DNA of 64,000 nt from Marinomonas communis (GCF_004363305.1 NZ_SNZA01000001.1:1081228-1145227); one strand, 5' to 3'. Positions 9,385-18,630 are shown, counted from the stretch's first letter. A program made the numbers and translations. Notes: generated by a model not told the origin, from the letters alone.

Positions 9385-10032
9385 TTATTGCTGTAAAGTT
9401 GCGATAAAATCGTCTGACTCTTTAATCGCTTCACTCATCTCGTTAATCAGACCTGAAATGTCAGTTCTTAGGCTTGCGAACTCGCCCTTGATAGCACTTA
9501 CAGCGGCAGCATTAAGATTATGCTTCAAATACAGCACATTATCATTCAGGGTTGCCAGTACTGGCGCCATCTTAGACTCCGCTTGATGCATACTGCGAAG
9601 CATTTGGCTGAACTGACGCTTAGTCGCGTTCAGTTTGTCTTCGCTTGCACGGCGTAGCTTACTGTTCGTGTATTGATCGAGCTCGTCTTCCCATTCATCA
9701 AACAAGTCGTTAGCGACCTCTTCTACGTTATCGATTTTTTTCGATACACGCTCCGCCGCGGCTTTACTGTTTTGATAATCGTCATTTAGATCGTTGTAAA
9801 TGTCTTCGTAATCGCCACCATCAAAATCGGTCAACACCACCAAACGCTGGTAAGCTGTTTGAAACTCTTCTTGGCTGTCTTTTTGACTATCACGGACATC
9901 TTCAACTCGATCCACCAAGATGTCTCGCTTATCAATGCCAATTTTTTCCATGGCACCATAGTAGGCCGTTTGACAGCCAGCTAATGACATCAACAACACT
10001 GCACCCATGGTTTTAACGACCATACCTTTCAT
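9385..10032 (-). CDS. DUF2959 family lipoprotein
   Basis: A 215-residue predicted lipoprotein with signal sequence and lipobox LAGC, the acylated cysteine being residue 20. The rest is highly charged and helical with long heptad-like stretches (about residues 40-150), typical of the DUF2959 family of uncharacterised coiled-coil periplasmic proteins. The mature protein probably faces the periplasm from a membrane anchor. Function unknown. The ATG at 10032 has AAGGA upstream. It is a single-gene unit closed by the hairpin just downstream. Confidence 0.85.
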   Translation of the reverse strand: MKGMVVKTMGAVLLMSLAGCQTAYYGAMEKIGIDKRDILVDRVEDVRDSQKDSQEEFQTAYQRLVVLTDFDGGDYEDIYNDLNDDYQNSKAAAERVSKKIDNVEEVANDLFDEWEDELDQYTNSKLRRASEDKLNATKRQFSQMLRSMHQAESKMAPVLATLNDNVLYLKHNLNAAAVSAIKGEFASLRTDISGLINEMSEAIKESDDFIATLQQ

Positions 10033-10128
10033 ATATTTTTCCTTATCAATCCGTTATCTGTTGAATATTGTCTCGACTGTTAACAAGGATTACAACCTTT
10101 CGCAGCCCAGCTTTCATATTAGGTATCA

Positions 10129-11031
10129 TTATAAATCTTCCATACTGAGGCTTATCCTATCAGACATGTAATCCAGAAAAGCCGTTATTCGGCTGGCGAG
10201 TGTGGTATTGCGATAATACACCGCATGCACGGGCTCCCGCTCATTCGGGCTAACTGTGTCTTGCTCCAATACTTTGATGAGACGGCCACTTTTTAAATCT
10301 TGCATAATCATAAATTCAGATAACAACGCAAAACCTTGTCCTGCAAGGCATAGTTGGCGCATGGTTTCACCACTACTGCAATGCAAAGTTGGGCGCAGAG
10401 TCACTGCAGAAGAAAGCGGCCAACGATTCAAATGAGGGGCATCGGTAAATCCCAACACCTGATGTTTCAGTAAGTCTTCTGGCACTCGTGGAGCACCATA
10501 GCGATTAAGATACTCTGGAGATGCGACAACATGCAAAGGGCTTTTGCCAAAGTATCGCGCATGCAGATTTGAATCCTTAAGTGAACCGATCCTAAAAGCC
10601 AAATCCGTGCGGCGCTCAATCAAATCTATGATATTTTCATTTGCCACCAACTCCAGCTCCACCTGCGGGTAGCGTTCGCGAAAGCCTGCCACATGGGGGA
10701 CTAGCTGATGCAAGATAAAAGGTGTTGCTGCATCAACTCTCAAGCGTCCCGCAGGAATGCCTTTTAGTACTTTTAATTCCTCTTCTGCAGCAGCAAGTTG
10801 TTGCAAGCCTAGGCGTACTTGCTGGGTGAACTGACGTCCCTCTTCCGTTAACTCAAGCCTTCTAGTCGTTCGGTTTAATAGTGTGCTATCCAATTCTTTT
10901 TCAAGGCGACTGACGGCACGAGACACTTTCGCCACTTGAATATCTAGAATCCGTGCAGCCGAAGAAAAACTGCCACTATCAACTACCGTGAGAAGAATTT
11001 CGAGATCTTCGTTACGAGAAATTATTGTCAT
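10129..11031 (-). CDS. LysR-family transcriptional regulator
   Basis: A 300-residue regulator: helix-turn-helix at about residues 5-64 (SGSFSSAARILDIQVAKVSR) and an effector domain from about 90. The ERRTDLAFRIGSL segment is typical of the CrgA/YafC-like branch, which often controls oxidoreductase and efflux genes. It is divergent from an operon encoding an MFS exporter, an aldo-keto reductase and an ABM-family monooxygenase. A 27-bp palindrome lies in the shared promoter, so this protein probably controls that operon. Confidence 0.88.
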   Translation of the reverse strand: MTIISRNEDLEILLTVVDSGSFSSAARILDIQVAKVSRAVSRLEKELDSTLLNRTTRRLELTEEGRQFTQQVRLGLQQLAAAEEELKVLKGIPAGRLRVDAATPFILHQLVPHVAGFRERYPQVELELVANENIIDLIERRTDLAFRIGSLKDSNLHARYFGKSPLHVVASPEYLNRYGAPRVPEDLLKHQVLGFTDAPHLNRWPLSSAVTLRPTLHCSSGETMRQLCLAGQGFALLSEFMIMQDLKSGRLIKVLEQDTVSPNEREPVHAVYYRNTTLASRITAFLDYMSDRISLSMEDL

Positions 11032-11054
11032 TTTTGTAAAAGTAATTTGTTGTT

Positions 11055-11081
11055 AATGCTGTTTTTGCAAAAAATAGCATT
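11055..11081. promoter_or_regulatory. 27-bp operator-like palindrome between LysR gene and MFS operon
   Basis: Arms AATGCTGTTTTT and AAAAATAGCATT match as inverted repeats with one mismatch around a central GCA. The element is in the middle of the 97-bp divergent promoter. LysR binding is inferred. Confidence 0.55.
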
Positions 11082-11128
11082 GGGCATACTGACACGCAAG
11101 TTCAACATAACCTCAACTGGAGATTGAA

Positions 11129-12310
11129 ATGCCCATTGCTCTACTCGCACTGACCCTCAGTGCATTCGCGATTGGTACAACCGAGTTCGTTATTGTCGGT
11201 TTGGTACCTACTATCGCTCAAGACCTTAGTGTGTCATTGCCCTCAGCTGGCTTGTTGGTCAGCTTGTACGCTTTAGGCGTAGCCATTGGCGCCCCGGTAT
11301 TAACCGCTCTGACTGGTCGCTGGCCCAGAAAACATGTCTTACTTTCGGTCATGACATTATTTGTGATTGGTAATGTGCTAGCTTGGATGGCCCCTAGCTA
11401 CGGTTCACTGATCACAGCCCGCATCCTTACCGGTCTTGCTCACGGTGTGTTCTTTTCTATCGGCTCAACCATCGCAACGGGGTTGGTTAGTAAAGATAAA
11501 GAAGCCAGTGCTATTGCCATCATGTTCACCGGTCTTACCGTTGCTCTAGTGACGGGTGTGCCGCTAGGCACATGGATCGGCCAAAACTTTGGTTGGCGTG
11601 CGACCTTTATGGTGGTTGCTGTTCTTGGCTTTATCGCACTGATCGGTAGTGCTTTATTGATACCTAAAAACTTAAAGCAATCAGCCCCTGCGCGTATCTC
11701 ACAGCAGCTGAGTGTTCTGACTCAACCTCGTTTATTACTGGTCTATGCCATGACAGCTGTTGGTTACGGCGGCACTTTTACCGCCTTCACTTATCTTGCG
11801 CCCATTTTGCAACAAGTCTCAGGTTTTGATGCCAGTGCTGTAGGACTAATCATGCTGGTCTATGGCGTCTCTGTTGCGTTCGGCAATATCTGGGGTGGCC
11901 GTTTGGCAGACCGTTTGGGACCAATCAAAGCTTTGAGTTACATCTTTGCTGCGCTGGCTGCCGTTCTTCTAGTGTTCACGTTTACCGCAAGTAACTCTGT
12001 GGCAGCAGTACTGACGATCTTAGTTTGGGGAGCTTTTGCCTTTGGCAATGTACCAGGTCTTCAGGTCTATGTTGTGCAATTGGCAGAGAAATACACACCT
12101 AACGCCGTGGATGTGGCATCTGGTTTAAACATCGCCGCCTTTAATGTAGGCATTGCTTTAGGTTCGATTCTTGGCGGCGTCATTATTGAGCGCATGTCTC
12201 TCACGGACACCGCTTGGGTTGGCGCCATCATTGTTGTCATTGCACTCATACTGACCCGCTTTTCTGGATCTTTGGATCAGCGTCAAACCTCTGCTCAAGC
12301 AGCACTTTAA
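11129..12310 (+). CDS. MFS transporter, DHA1 sugar/drug efflux type (AraJ/YdeA-like)
   Basis: A 393-residue major facilitator protein with 12 predicted helices. The N-terminal IGTTEFVIVGLVP motif and the loop GRWPRKHVLL between helices 2 and 3 are characteristic of the SotB/AraJ/NepI group of exporters, and GRLADRLG is the equivalent loop in the second half. The substrate is not predictable. It is the first gene of a three-gene operon (30- and 15-bp gaps) with a reductase and a small monooxygenase-like protein, suggesting a response to a reactive small molecule such as an aldehyde or quinone. Confidence 0.88.
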   Translation: MPIALLALTLSAFAIGTTEFVIVGLVPTIAQDLSVSLPSAGLLVSLYALGVAIGAPVLTALTGRWPRKHVLLSVMTLFVIGNVLAWMAPSYGSLITARILTGLAHGVFFSIGSTIATGLVSKDKEASAIAIMFTGLTVALVTGVPLGTWIGQNFGWRATFMVVAVLGFIALIGSALLIPKNLKQSAPARISQQLSVLTQPRLLLVYAMTAVGYGGTFTAFTYLAPILQQVSGFDASAVGLIMLVYGVSVAFGNIWGGRLADRLGPIKALSYIFAALAAVLLVFTFTASNSVAAVLTILVWGAFAFGNVPGLQVYVVQLAEKYTPNAVDVASGLNIAAFNVGIALGSILGGVIIERMSLTDTAWVGAIIVVIALILTRFSGSLDQRQTSAQAAL

Positions 12311-12340
12311 CCCTTATCATTACATTAATAGGAGCATTTT

Positions 12341-13144
12341 ATGAATACGATCCCATCACTTGGTTTTGGCACCTTTCGTCTAGAAGGTGACATCGCATAT
12401 CAATCCGTAAAGTCTGCATTGGAAGTTGGCTACCGCCATATCGATACCGCACAAATTTATGGTAATGAAGCTGAGGTTGGTCAAGCCATTGCTGACAGTG
12501 GTATTGATCGCTCAGAGCTATTTATCACAACAAAAGTCTGGCTCGACAATTTAGCTACTGAGCACTTTATAAAGAGTGTTCAAGAGAGCCTAACCAAATT
12601 GCAGATTGACCAGGTAGATCTTCTGCTTATTCACTGGCCTGATGCGACTAACAAGATACCTTTGACCTCTTATCTTGATGACTTAGCTCAGGCTCAAAAA
12701 CAGGGTTTAACCAAACACATAGGCGTTTCTAACTTCACCACCCAACATTTGGAACAAACCATTCAACAGTTAGGTGAGGGAGCAATATTTACCAACCAGA
12801 TCGAAGTGCACCCCTATTTGCAAAATCGTCAGGTCATTGACTTCTGCCAGCAACACAATATTCGTGTAACAGGCTTCATGCCTCTTGCTGTCGGTAAAGT
12901 CATGGAAGATGCAGTGTTACAGTCCATTGCCAAAGATCACCAAACCTCCGTCGCGAATGTGGCGCTTGCTTGGCAGTTACAGCAAGGGTTTATTACTATT
13001 CCATCTTCTACCAAACGCGCAAATCAAGAGGCTAATTTAGCCGCATTCGATTTAGTTCTGACAAACGAAGACATGCAACGAATCGCTAGACTTGAAGCCA
13101 ACGAGCGCATTGCAAACCCAGACTTTTCTCCTGAATGGGACTAA
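12341..13144 (+). CDS. aldo/keto reductase (DkgB-like)
   Basis: A 267-residue NADPH-dependent (beta/alpha)8 reductase. The catalytic tetrad is visible as D35, Y40, K65 and H98, in the contexts HIDTAQIYGNE, FITTKVW and LLIHWP. The cofactor-binding IPSSTKRANQEAN segment is near the C-terminus. The length and motifs resemble E. coli DkgB, which reduces methylglyoxal and 2,5-diketogluconate. The gene sits between an exporter and an ABM-domain protein, consistent with aldehyde or ketone detoxification. The true substrate is unknown. Confidence 0.9.
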   Translation: MNTIPSLGFGTFRLEGDIAYQSVKSALEVGYRHIDTAQIYGNEAEVGQAIADSGIDRSELFITTKVWLDNLATEHFIKSVQESLTKLQIDQVDLLLIHWPDATNKIPLTSYLDDLAQAQKQGLTKHIGVSNFTTQHLEQTIQQLGEGAIFTNQIEVHPYLQNRQVIDFCQQHNIRVTGFMPLAVGKVMEDAVLQSIAKDHQTSVANVALAWQLQQGFITIPSSTKRANQEANLAAFDLVLTNEDMQRIARLEANERIANPDFSPEWD

Positions 13145-13159
13145 TAGAGGTCGTTAAAT

Positions 13160-13471
13160 ATGATTCACGTAATCGCAACAATTGACGCAAAACCTGACTG
13201 CAAACAAGCCATCTTAACGGAGCTTCTGGCTATTCGTCCCGAGGTGCTGCTAGAAGATGGTTGCCTAGAGTATACGCCACTGGCGTTAAGGCCCAATACA
13301 TTAGGCATGGAAGTAACAAACCATCCAAATCGCTTAACCCTTGTTGAAAAGTGGGCATCTGAAGAACATTTAAAGCGCCATTTAGAAACAGAGCACTTTC
13401 TGCGCTATAAAGCAGCAACGGAAGGCTTAGTAGAAGCTGTTAGCATTAACGTTTTTGAGCCGTTAGCGTAA
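13160..13471 (+). CDS. antibiotic biosynthesis monooxygenase (ABM) domain protein
   Basis: A 103-residue protein forming one ferredoxin-like ABM domain. The IHVIATIDAKPDCKQAILTE start and the WASEEHLKRHLETEHF segment (about residues 65-80) are typical of the YgiN/YcnE family of quinol or aldehyde-linked monooxygenases. It lies 15 bp after the reductase gene and ends the operon just before a terminator. Activity is inferred from the family only. Confidence 0.88.
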   Translation: MIHVIATIDAKPDCKQAILTELLAIRPEVLLEDGCLEYTPLALRPNTLGMEVTNHPNRLTLVEKWASEEHLKRHLETEHFLRYKAATEGLVEAVSINVFEPLA

Positions 13472-13487
13472 CGGCTACGTGAAAGGC

Positions 13488-13524
13488 ATCGCCCTATTAA
13501 TTGATATTTTTAGGGCGATTTTTT
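13488..13524 (+). terminator. terminator of the MFS/reductase/ABM operon
   Basis: The 9-bp stem ATCGCCCTA/TAGGGCGAT is followed by a run of T residues. The loop of about 14 bases is somewhat long but the stem is strong. Confidence 0.8.
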
Positions 13525-13545
13525 CTATGGAAAAATCTCGCTGTG

Positions 13546-14436
13546 TTAAGCGGACGTTCGACTTTGACGCTCTAACCAATCAAAAAACAACATCGCTTCA
13601 GGAGACAGGTCTGTGCCTGACTTGCGCACTAAATAGAAAGACTCACTAGCAGGGATACGTCGATCAAACAGTTCCACTAATCGACCATCGGCGAGCATAT
13701 CTTCCACCATGGATGAACGTGCCAACGCTACCCCTACGCCAAGCTCCGCTAGACGCAACGATGCCAATAACGTGTCCAGTTGCATACCGCGAGAAGGATC
13801 GACCTGATCCTCATTGATCATCGATAACCAATAGCCCCAGCCTTCTTCGTAACCCAGTACATGCAGCAAGGTGGTTTTAGCTAAATCACTAGGATTTTCA
13901 ATCGCTTCACGTTCCATAAGCTCTGGTGAGCAGACAGGAAACAAAGTATCCCAGCTTAGGCGCTGAGATACATAACCGGACCACTGGCCATTGCCCCAAC
14001 GAATCTCAAAGTCATCGTCCGCATCGGTGTCTTTCACCCACAGGGAGCTGATATAGCGAATGTCGATGTTTGGGTGTAACTGATTAAACTCCGCCAAGCG
14101 CGGTGCTAACCAATGAACAAAGAAGGATAAACTGCCACGAATTTTTACTGGCGTGCGCTGATCCGAGTTGAACAGTTCATTGGTCGCGGCGGCTAAACGA
14201 GAAATAGAATCTTGGACCACGGGCAAATAAGACATGCCCTCATCGGTTAAGGTCAAACCGCGTGGCAAACGCTTAAACAATGCCACACCCAGATGACGCT
14301 CAAGCAAGCGAATTTGCTGACTGACCGCACCTTGGGTTAGATGTAGCTCTTGGGCAGCTTTGGTAAAGTTCAAGCTGCGCGCAGAGACTTCGAAGGTGCG
14401 TAACCAGTTTAATGGGGGAAGTGTTTTCTCATTCAT
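13546..14436 (-). CDS. LysR-family regulator, GcvA-like, of the amino acid ABC operon
   Basis: A 296-residue regulator beginning at the ATG at 14436. A TTG codon four residues upstream in the same frame is possible but has a poorer ribosome binding site. The helix-turn-helix spans about residues 7-66 (ARSLNFTKAAQELHLTQGAVSQ), followed by an effector domain with the GcvA-type WLAPRLAEFNQLHPNIDIR motif. It is the last gene of a same-strand cluster with a polar amino acid importer, about 40 bp after the ATPase gene. It therefore may sense the imported compound. Confidence 0.88.
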   Translation of the reverse strand: MNEKTLPPLNWLRTFEVSARSLNFTKAAQELHLTQGAVSQQIRLLERHLGVALFKRLPRGLTLTDEGMSYLPVVQDSISRLAAATNELFNSDQRTPVKIRGSLSFFVHWLAPRLAEFNQLHPNIDIRYISSLWVKDTDADDDFEIRWGNGQWSGYVSQRLSWDTLFPVCSPELMEREAIENPSDLAKTTLLHVLGYEEGWGYWLSMINEDQVDPSRGMQLDTLLASLRLAELGVGVALARSSMVEDMLADGRLVELFDRRIPASESFYLVRKSGTDLSPEAMLFFDWLERQSRTSA

Positions 14437-14476
14437 CAAAGCACCCAAGCGCCGACCGTTTCGATTAGAAAGGCGC

Positions 14477-15226
14477 TTAGAGTACCTGACCTAGAAAACG
14501 TTGCAAGCGCGGGTGTTCAGAATTAAAGAAACGCTCTGGAGATTCTTCGAGAACTAACTCACCCTCTTCCATAAATACCACACGATCGGCCACTTCACGG
14601 GCAAAGCCCATCTCATGGGTGACCACGACCATGGTCATCCCTTCTTTGGCCAAGCCTTTCATAACATCCAGCACTTCTCCAACCATTTCAGGGTCTAGGG
14701 CACTGGTTGGCTCATCAAAAAGCAGTGCTTTAGGCTTCATAGCAAGTGATCGAGCGATGGCAACACGCTGTTGCTGACCACCGGATAAGCGTGATGGATA
14801 GTGCCCCATGCGCTCATGTAATCCGACTCGGTAAAGTAAGTCTTTGGCTTCTTGCTCTACCTCAGCTTTATCACGCTTCAGTACCTTTAGTGGCGCCAGC
14901 ATGACATTACCTAGAGCTGTTTTGTGCGGAAACAAATTAAACGATTGAAACACCATGCCCACTTCTTCTCGAAGCTTGTTGATGTCAGTGCTTTTATCCG
15001 CCAAGTGCACGCCGTCAATCTCAATTCGACCAGAGCTAATGGTCTCAAGCTGATTAAGCGTACGCAGAAAAGTAGACTTACCTGAGCCACTTGGACCGAT
15101 GATCACCACGACTTCACCACGGTGAATGTCGAGCGATACGTTTTTCAGCGCGTGGCAGCCATTTTCAAAGACTTTATCCACGTCTCGCGCTTGGATTAAC
15201 ACTTCTTGTTTGATGGACTTAGTCAC
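14477..15226 (-). CDS. polar amino acid ABC transporter ATP-binding protein (GlnQ-like)
   Basis: A 249-residue ABC ATPase: Walker [10 protein letters not shown] (about residues 44-52), signature LSGGQQQRV, Walker [15 protein letters not shown] and switch histidine in VVTHEMGFA. These are hallmarks of the PAAT (GlnQ/HisP) family. It overlaps the permease gene by 8 bp, so the two are translationally coupled. It powers uptake of a polar amino acid or derivative; the substrate is not evident. Confidence 0.94.
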   Translation of the reverse strand: MTKSIKQEVLIQARDVDKVFENGCHALKNVSLDIHRGEVVVIIGPSGSGKSTFLRTLNQLETISSGRIEIDGVHLADKSTDINKLREEVGMVFQSFNLFPHKTALGNVMLAPLKVLKRDKAEVEQEAKDLLYRVGLHERMGHYPSRLSGGQQQRVAIARSLAMKPKALLFDEPTSALDPEMVGEVLDVMKGLAKEGMTMVVVTHEMGFAREVADRVVFMEEGELVLEESPERFFNSEHPRLQRFLGQVL

Positions 15227-16166
15227 TGGCCGCTAACCTCTTTTCTAGTCGTTGGATTGCCCAAGATAAGCTGCCTGTCACCAGCAAATATAATGCGGCG
15301 ACCGTAAACCACACCTCAAATGGCGCAAAGCTGCCGCTGACCACTTCGCGGCCTGCCTTAGTCAAGTCGGTAATCGAAATCACCGATACCAAGGACGAGT
15401 CTTTGATCAAGTTGATGAACTGTCCCGCCAGAGACGGTAGCGTTCGCTTGATGGCTTGTGGCATCACCACATAGGTCATCGCTTTGGCATAGCTCATCCC
15501 TAACGAGCGAGCCGCTTCCATTTGACCTGGGGGCACGGATTGAATACCGCCGCGGACGATTTCAGCAACGTACGCTCCGGTAAAAATCGATAATGCCGCG
15601 ACACCCGCTGTAAATCGATCGAGATCAAACACTGTGCCGATAAAGAAGTAGACGATGAATATCTGCACCAACAAAGGCGTGCCACGGATGACTTCTACGT
15701 AAGTGACAGCCAAATTACGCCATACTTGGCCATGAGCCACACGCATCAAGCCAAAAATCACCCCAAGGATGATAGAGAAAATCAGCGATAAAAATGAGAT
15801 CTTAATGGTGACCCATAAACCTTCGGCAATCGGCCCAAAGCGCCAACCTTCGATACGGGCAATGGTGTCCCCTTGGAAGATCAAATCTCCATCACGGGCC
15901 ACCAACTTGTCATATTCAGGAACGATCTGAGGCGAACCGCCAAAGTCAGGGGTGATACTTAGCTGACCGGAAGCACTCACCACTGCAGTACCATCGGTTT
16001 GGGCAATAATGTCCTGCGGCTCAGTATTAATGACATAAGGCCATAAGCGCTCCCAATGCCAACTGTAATTGATTTTCTGTCCTGAAAAATACACGCCAGC
16101 TATTAAAGCGGCCATGATGACAAGGTATAAGCCGTGGCCAAACCAGCGGCGTGATGATGTCTGCAT
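15219..16166 (-). CDS. amino acid ABC permease with an N-terminal periplasmic domain
   Basis: A 315-residue HisM/GlnP-family permease. The conserved membrane part starts near residue 110 ([17 protein letters not shown]) and carries the EAA motif [20 protein letters not shown] around residues 217-236. Unlike the usual 220-residue relatives it has an extra region of about 110 residues: one N-terminal helix (about 11-28) followed by an extracytoplasmic segment. The part at about 75-105 has lipoyl-domain-like alternation of V, G, D and I residues. The gene lies between the binding protein and ATPase genes. Confidence 0.88.
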   Translation of the reverse strand: MQTSSRRWFGHGLYLVIMAALIAGVYFSGQKINYSWHWERLWPYVINTEPQDIIAQTDGTAVVSASGQLSITPDFGGSPQIVPEYDKLVARDGDLIFQGDTIARIEGWRFGPIAEGLWVTIKISFLSLIFSIILGVIFGLMRVAHGQVWRNLAVTYVEVIRGTPLLVQIFIVYFFIGTVFDLDRFTAGVAALSIFTGAYVAEIVRGGIQSVPPGQMEAARSLGMSYAKAMTYVVMPQAIKRTLPSLAGQFINLIKDSSLVSVISITDLTKAGREVVSGSFAPFEVWFTVAALYLLVTGSLSWAIQRLEKRLAASD

Positions 16167-16186
16167 GATGTCTCTTTTTATAGAAA

Positions 16187-16210
16187 AAGAGCCTAACAGG
16201 TTAGGCTCTT
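16187..16210 (-). terminator. hairpin between binding-protein and permease genes
   Basis: Perfect 10-bp arms AAGAGCCTAA/TTAGGCTCTT with a 4-base loop, followed on the minus strand by TTTTCTAT. It probably reduces transcription of the permease and ATPase relative to the binding protein, or stabilises the upstream transcript. Confidence 0.75.
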
Positions 16211-16237
16211 GATATGTCTCACTGATCGATTCAGCGT

Positions 16238-17062
16238 TTACTGAATGCTATCTACCCAAGCATCTGAGTTAAACCACTTGTCGTAAATACGATCGTAAGT
16301 TCCGTCTTTCTTGATCATCACTAGGTAGTTGTTCAAGAAGTTGATGAAATTTACATCATTCTGGCGAATCGCCCAACCCAATGGTTCGTATGTGAACGCT
16401 TCGTCTAGGTGTACAACACTGTCTTTGTTTTGTACCGCGTACATGGCGTTGTATGGCAGATCGTAAACAAATGCGTCCGCTTTGCCATTTTTCACCTGAA
16501 GAACAGAGTCTGCCGACGTTTCAAATAGGTCTAACTGTGCATTAGGGAAATATTTCTTTGCCGCCATCGCACCGGTTGTGCCGATTTGAGAAACCAAGCG
16601 GAACTTAGGATCATTCAAATCACGGAAGCTATCAATTTGTGCCGCGACTTCTGGCGTGACTAATACCGTTTGCCCCATTTCTAGGTAAGTGTCAGCGAAC
16701 ATCACTTTTAAATTACGCTCAGGTGTGATGGCCATGCCGCCATTGATAATGTCACACTTGCCGGTTTGTAAAGCAGGGATAATACCGTCCCAAGCAGTGT
16801 TAACAGGCACAAATTTCACGCCCATAGAACGTGCCATATGTTTTGAGATGTCGATATCAAAACCAATAAAACGACCATCTTTGGTTTTCATTTCGAAAGG
16901 AATGTAGCCAGCCTCAAAGCACACTTTTAACTCACCGGTTGAAAGGATGTTATCGATCGCTGAATCCGCCGCGTTGGCGAAACTTCCACCTAGCATTGAA
17001 CCTGCTAGAGCTAAGCCAGCCAGTGCTTTCTTGAAACCTAGTTTCATGTCATTCCTCATCAT
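16238..17062 (-). CDS. polar amino acid ABC transporter periplasmic binding protein
   Basis: A 274-residue family 3 solute-binding protein. A signal peptide with likely cleavage after SFANA near residue 31 precedes the two-lobed domain. The segments LKVCFEAGYIPFEM, FIGFDIDISKHMARSMG and WDGIIPALQTGKCDIINGGMAITPER are the family signature, and R-containing contacts for an alpha-carboxylate are expected there. It is the first gene of the importer operon. The ligand is probably a polar amino acid but cannot be told further. Confidence 0.92.
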   Translation of the reverse strand: MMRNDMKLGFKKALAGLALAGSMLGGSFANAADSAIDNILSTGELKVCFEAGYIPFEMKTKDGRFIGFDIDISKHMARSMGVKFVPVNTAWDGIIPALQTGKCDIINGGMAITPERNLKVMFADTYLEMGQTVLVTPEVAAQIDSFRDLNDPKFRLVSQIGTTGAMAAKKYFPNAQLDLFETSADSVLQVKNGKADAFVYDLPYNAMYAVQNKDSVVHLDEAFTYEPLGWAIRQNDVNFINFLNNYLVMIKKDGTYDRIYDKWFNSDAWVDSIQ

Positions 17063-17217
17063 CTATTTTGTTTTGAAGGCACTCTCACAGTAGTAAACCA
17101 CTGCGCCTATTAGAGAGGCCTGTAAGGGGAACTAAATATACCCAAAACTAAAAAGAAGTAGTATCGACAGGATCCAGCCCTAAGACCCAAGTATTTTAAT
17201 GGCTAGGCGGAATTTTA

Positions 17218-17246
17218 TTGACAATTCGACCATTATAGCCATAAAA
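17218..17246 (+). promoter_or_regulatory. possible sigma-70 promoter of the homocysteine methyltransferase gene
   Basis: A TTGACA box at 17218-17223 is followed 17 bases later by ATAAAA, with CATTAT and TATAGC in between as alternative -10 elements. The -10 match is weak, so this is only a candidate. Confidence 0.35.
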
Positions 17247-17272
17247 AACCAATTTTGACCCTCCAAAAGTAA

Positions 17273-17298
17273 TCAATTCGATTTTATTTCCGAATTGA
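17273..17298. promoter_or_regulatory. operator-like inverted repeat before the homocysteine methyltransferase gene
   Basis: Perfect 8-bp arms TCAATTCG and CGAATTGA flank a 10-base AT-rich spacer. It lies 45 bp before the start codon and just downstream of the candidate promoter, a repressor-like position. The regulator is unknown. Confidence 0.5.
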
Positions 17299-17343
17299 CC
17301 TCGCTAGAATGGGCACCCATCAAATCTTGCTAGGAATACAATC

Positions 17344-18243
17344 GTGACGACAATCACCATACTTGATGGCGGCATGGGCCGCGAACTAGAGCGACGCGGT
17401 GCGCCTTTCAAACAACCTGAATGGTCTGCCTTGGCCATGATGGAAGCGCCCGAGATCGTAAAGGACGTACATAAAGCGTTTATCGCGGCAGGTTCTCGTG
17501 TCATCACGACCAACAGTTACGCTCTAGTACCGTTTCACATTGGTGAAGAGGTTTTTAAACAGCGCGCAGTGGAATTGGCGATTGATTCTGCCAAGGTTGC
17601 AAAGCAAGCGGTTGCGGAAAGCGGCGAAGAGGTAAAAATTGCCGGCTCTCTTGCGCCTTTGTTCGGTTCATACCGTGCTGATTTATATGAAGCGTCACGC
17701 GCTGAAGACATTGCACGTCCATTGATCACAGCGTTGGCACCACATGTTGACCTTTGGCTGAATGAGACTCAGAGCCTATTAGCAGAAACCTTGTTAATGA
17801 AGAAGTTGGTTGACGAACTTGATAGTGAGACAAAACCTTACTGGGTGTCCTTCACTCTTGAAGACTCAGAACCAACTACTGAGCCTTGTCTACGCTCTGG
17901 GGAAACGGTTGTTGAAGCAGTAAAAGCCATGGCTGAAGCGGGTGTCGATGGGATTTTGTTTAACTGTTGCCAACCTGAAATCATCGCTGATGCAATTGCT
18001 CTGACCAAACAAGTCTTGGCAGATATGAATAAAGAGCTTCAGATCGGTGCTTACGCCAACGCCTTCCCCCCGCAACCGAAGAACGCCACCGCGAACGACG
18101 GCTTAGACGAACTGCGTGCCGATCTAACACCAGAGTCTTACTTAGTTTGGGCTGAGAAATGGTGCGAGCTAGGTGCGACACTGATCGGCGGCTGCTGTGG
18201 CATTGGCCCAGATCATATTGCAGCGCTTGCTAAGCGTTTGTAA
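17344..18243 (+). CDS. homocysteine S-methyltransferase family protein (MmuM/BHMT-like)
   Basis: A 299-residue Pfam S-methyltransferase domain protein starting at GTG. The three zinc-binding cysteines of the family appear in FNCCQPE (C208/C209) and GGCCGIGPDH (C284, C285), and the N-terminal LDGGMGRELERRG is the usual strand-loop. Such enzymes transfer a methyl group from S-methylmethionine, betaine or a similar donor to homocysteine, giving methionine. The donor is not visible from sequence. It has its own promoter region with a palindrome and a shared terminator with phnA. Confidence 0.9.
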   Translation: MTTITILDGGMGRELERRGAPFKQPEWSALAMMEAPEIVKDVHKAFIAAGSRVITTNSYALVPFHIGEEVFKQRAVELAIDSAKVAKQAVAESGEEVKIAGSLAPLFGSYRADLYEASRAEDIARPLITALAPHVDLWLNETQSLLAETLLMKKLVDELDSETKPYWVSFTLEDSEPTTEPCLRSGETVVEAVKAMAEAGVDGILFNCCQPEIIADAIALTKQVLADMNKELQIGAYANAFPPQPKNATANDGLDELRADLTPESYLVWAEKWCELGATLIGGCCGIGPDHIAALAKRL

Positions 18244-18265
18244 TCCAGAATAGAAAGATCAATAC

Positions 18266-18296
18266 AAAGCCACAACTAGCTGATCGTTGTGGCTTT
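18266..18296. terminator. shared terminator between methyltransferase gene and phnA
   Basis: The arms AAAGCCACAAC and GTTGTGGCTTT enclose a 9-base loop. The right arm overlaps the phnA stop codon region, and the two genes converge here. Confidence 0.75.
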
Positions 18297-18630
18297 AAGC
18301 CTTTTTCACAAATTTTGCTGTGACAAACATATCTCCAGCGCCATCCACCTTACAATCAAGTTGATGGTCTTTACCTTCTTTGATGCGTTTGATCAGCGCT
18401 TTCGTACCAATCTTTAGCACCATAGAGCTGCCTTTGACTTTGAGGTCTTTTGCTAAAGTGACTTTGTCGCCTTCAGATAACAAAGTACCGTTCGCATCTG
18501 CAACCGAGAACTCGCCATCATCTTCTACTTCATTAGGGTTCCACTCATAAGCACACTCTGGGCAAATAAGATTCAGCTGATCCTGATAGACATATTCTGA
18601 TTGGCATTTCGGGCAAGGTGGTAAGGACAT
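18295..18630 (-). CDS. phnA: PhnA/YjdM family zinc-ribbon protein
   Basis: A 111-residue protein with an N-terminal zinc ribbon (CPKC near residue 6-9 and CPEC near residue 23-26) and a C-terminal PhnA domain containing [14 protein letters not shown] and [11 protein letters not shown]. The family is known as alkylphosphonate uptake protein PhnA, but its member in E. coli is not required for phosphonate use and its true role is unclear. It stands alone, although a phosphate-related locus lies 1 kb to its right. The name should not be taken as proof of phosphonate function. Confidence 0.92.
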   Translation of the reverse strand: MSLPPCPKCQSEYVYQDQLNLICPECAYEWNPNEVEDDGEFSVADANGTLLSEGDKVTLAKDLKVKGSSMVLKIGTKALIKRIKEGKDHQLDCKVDGAGDMFVTAKFVKKA

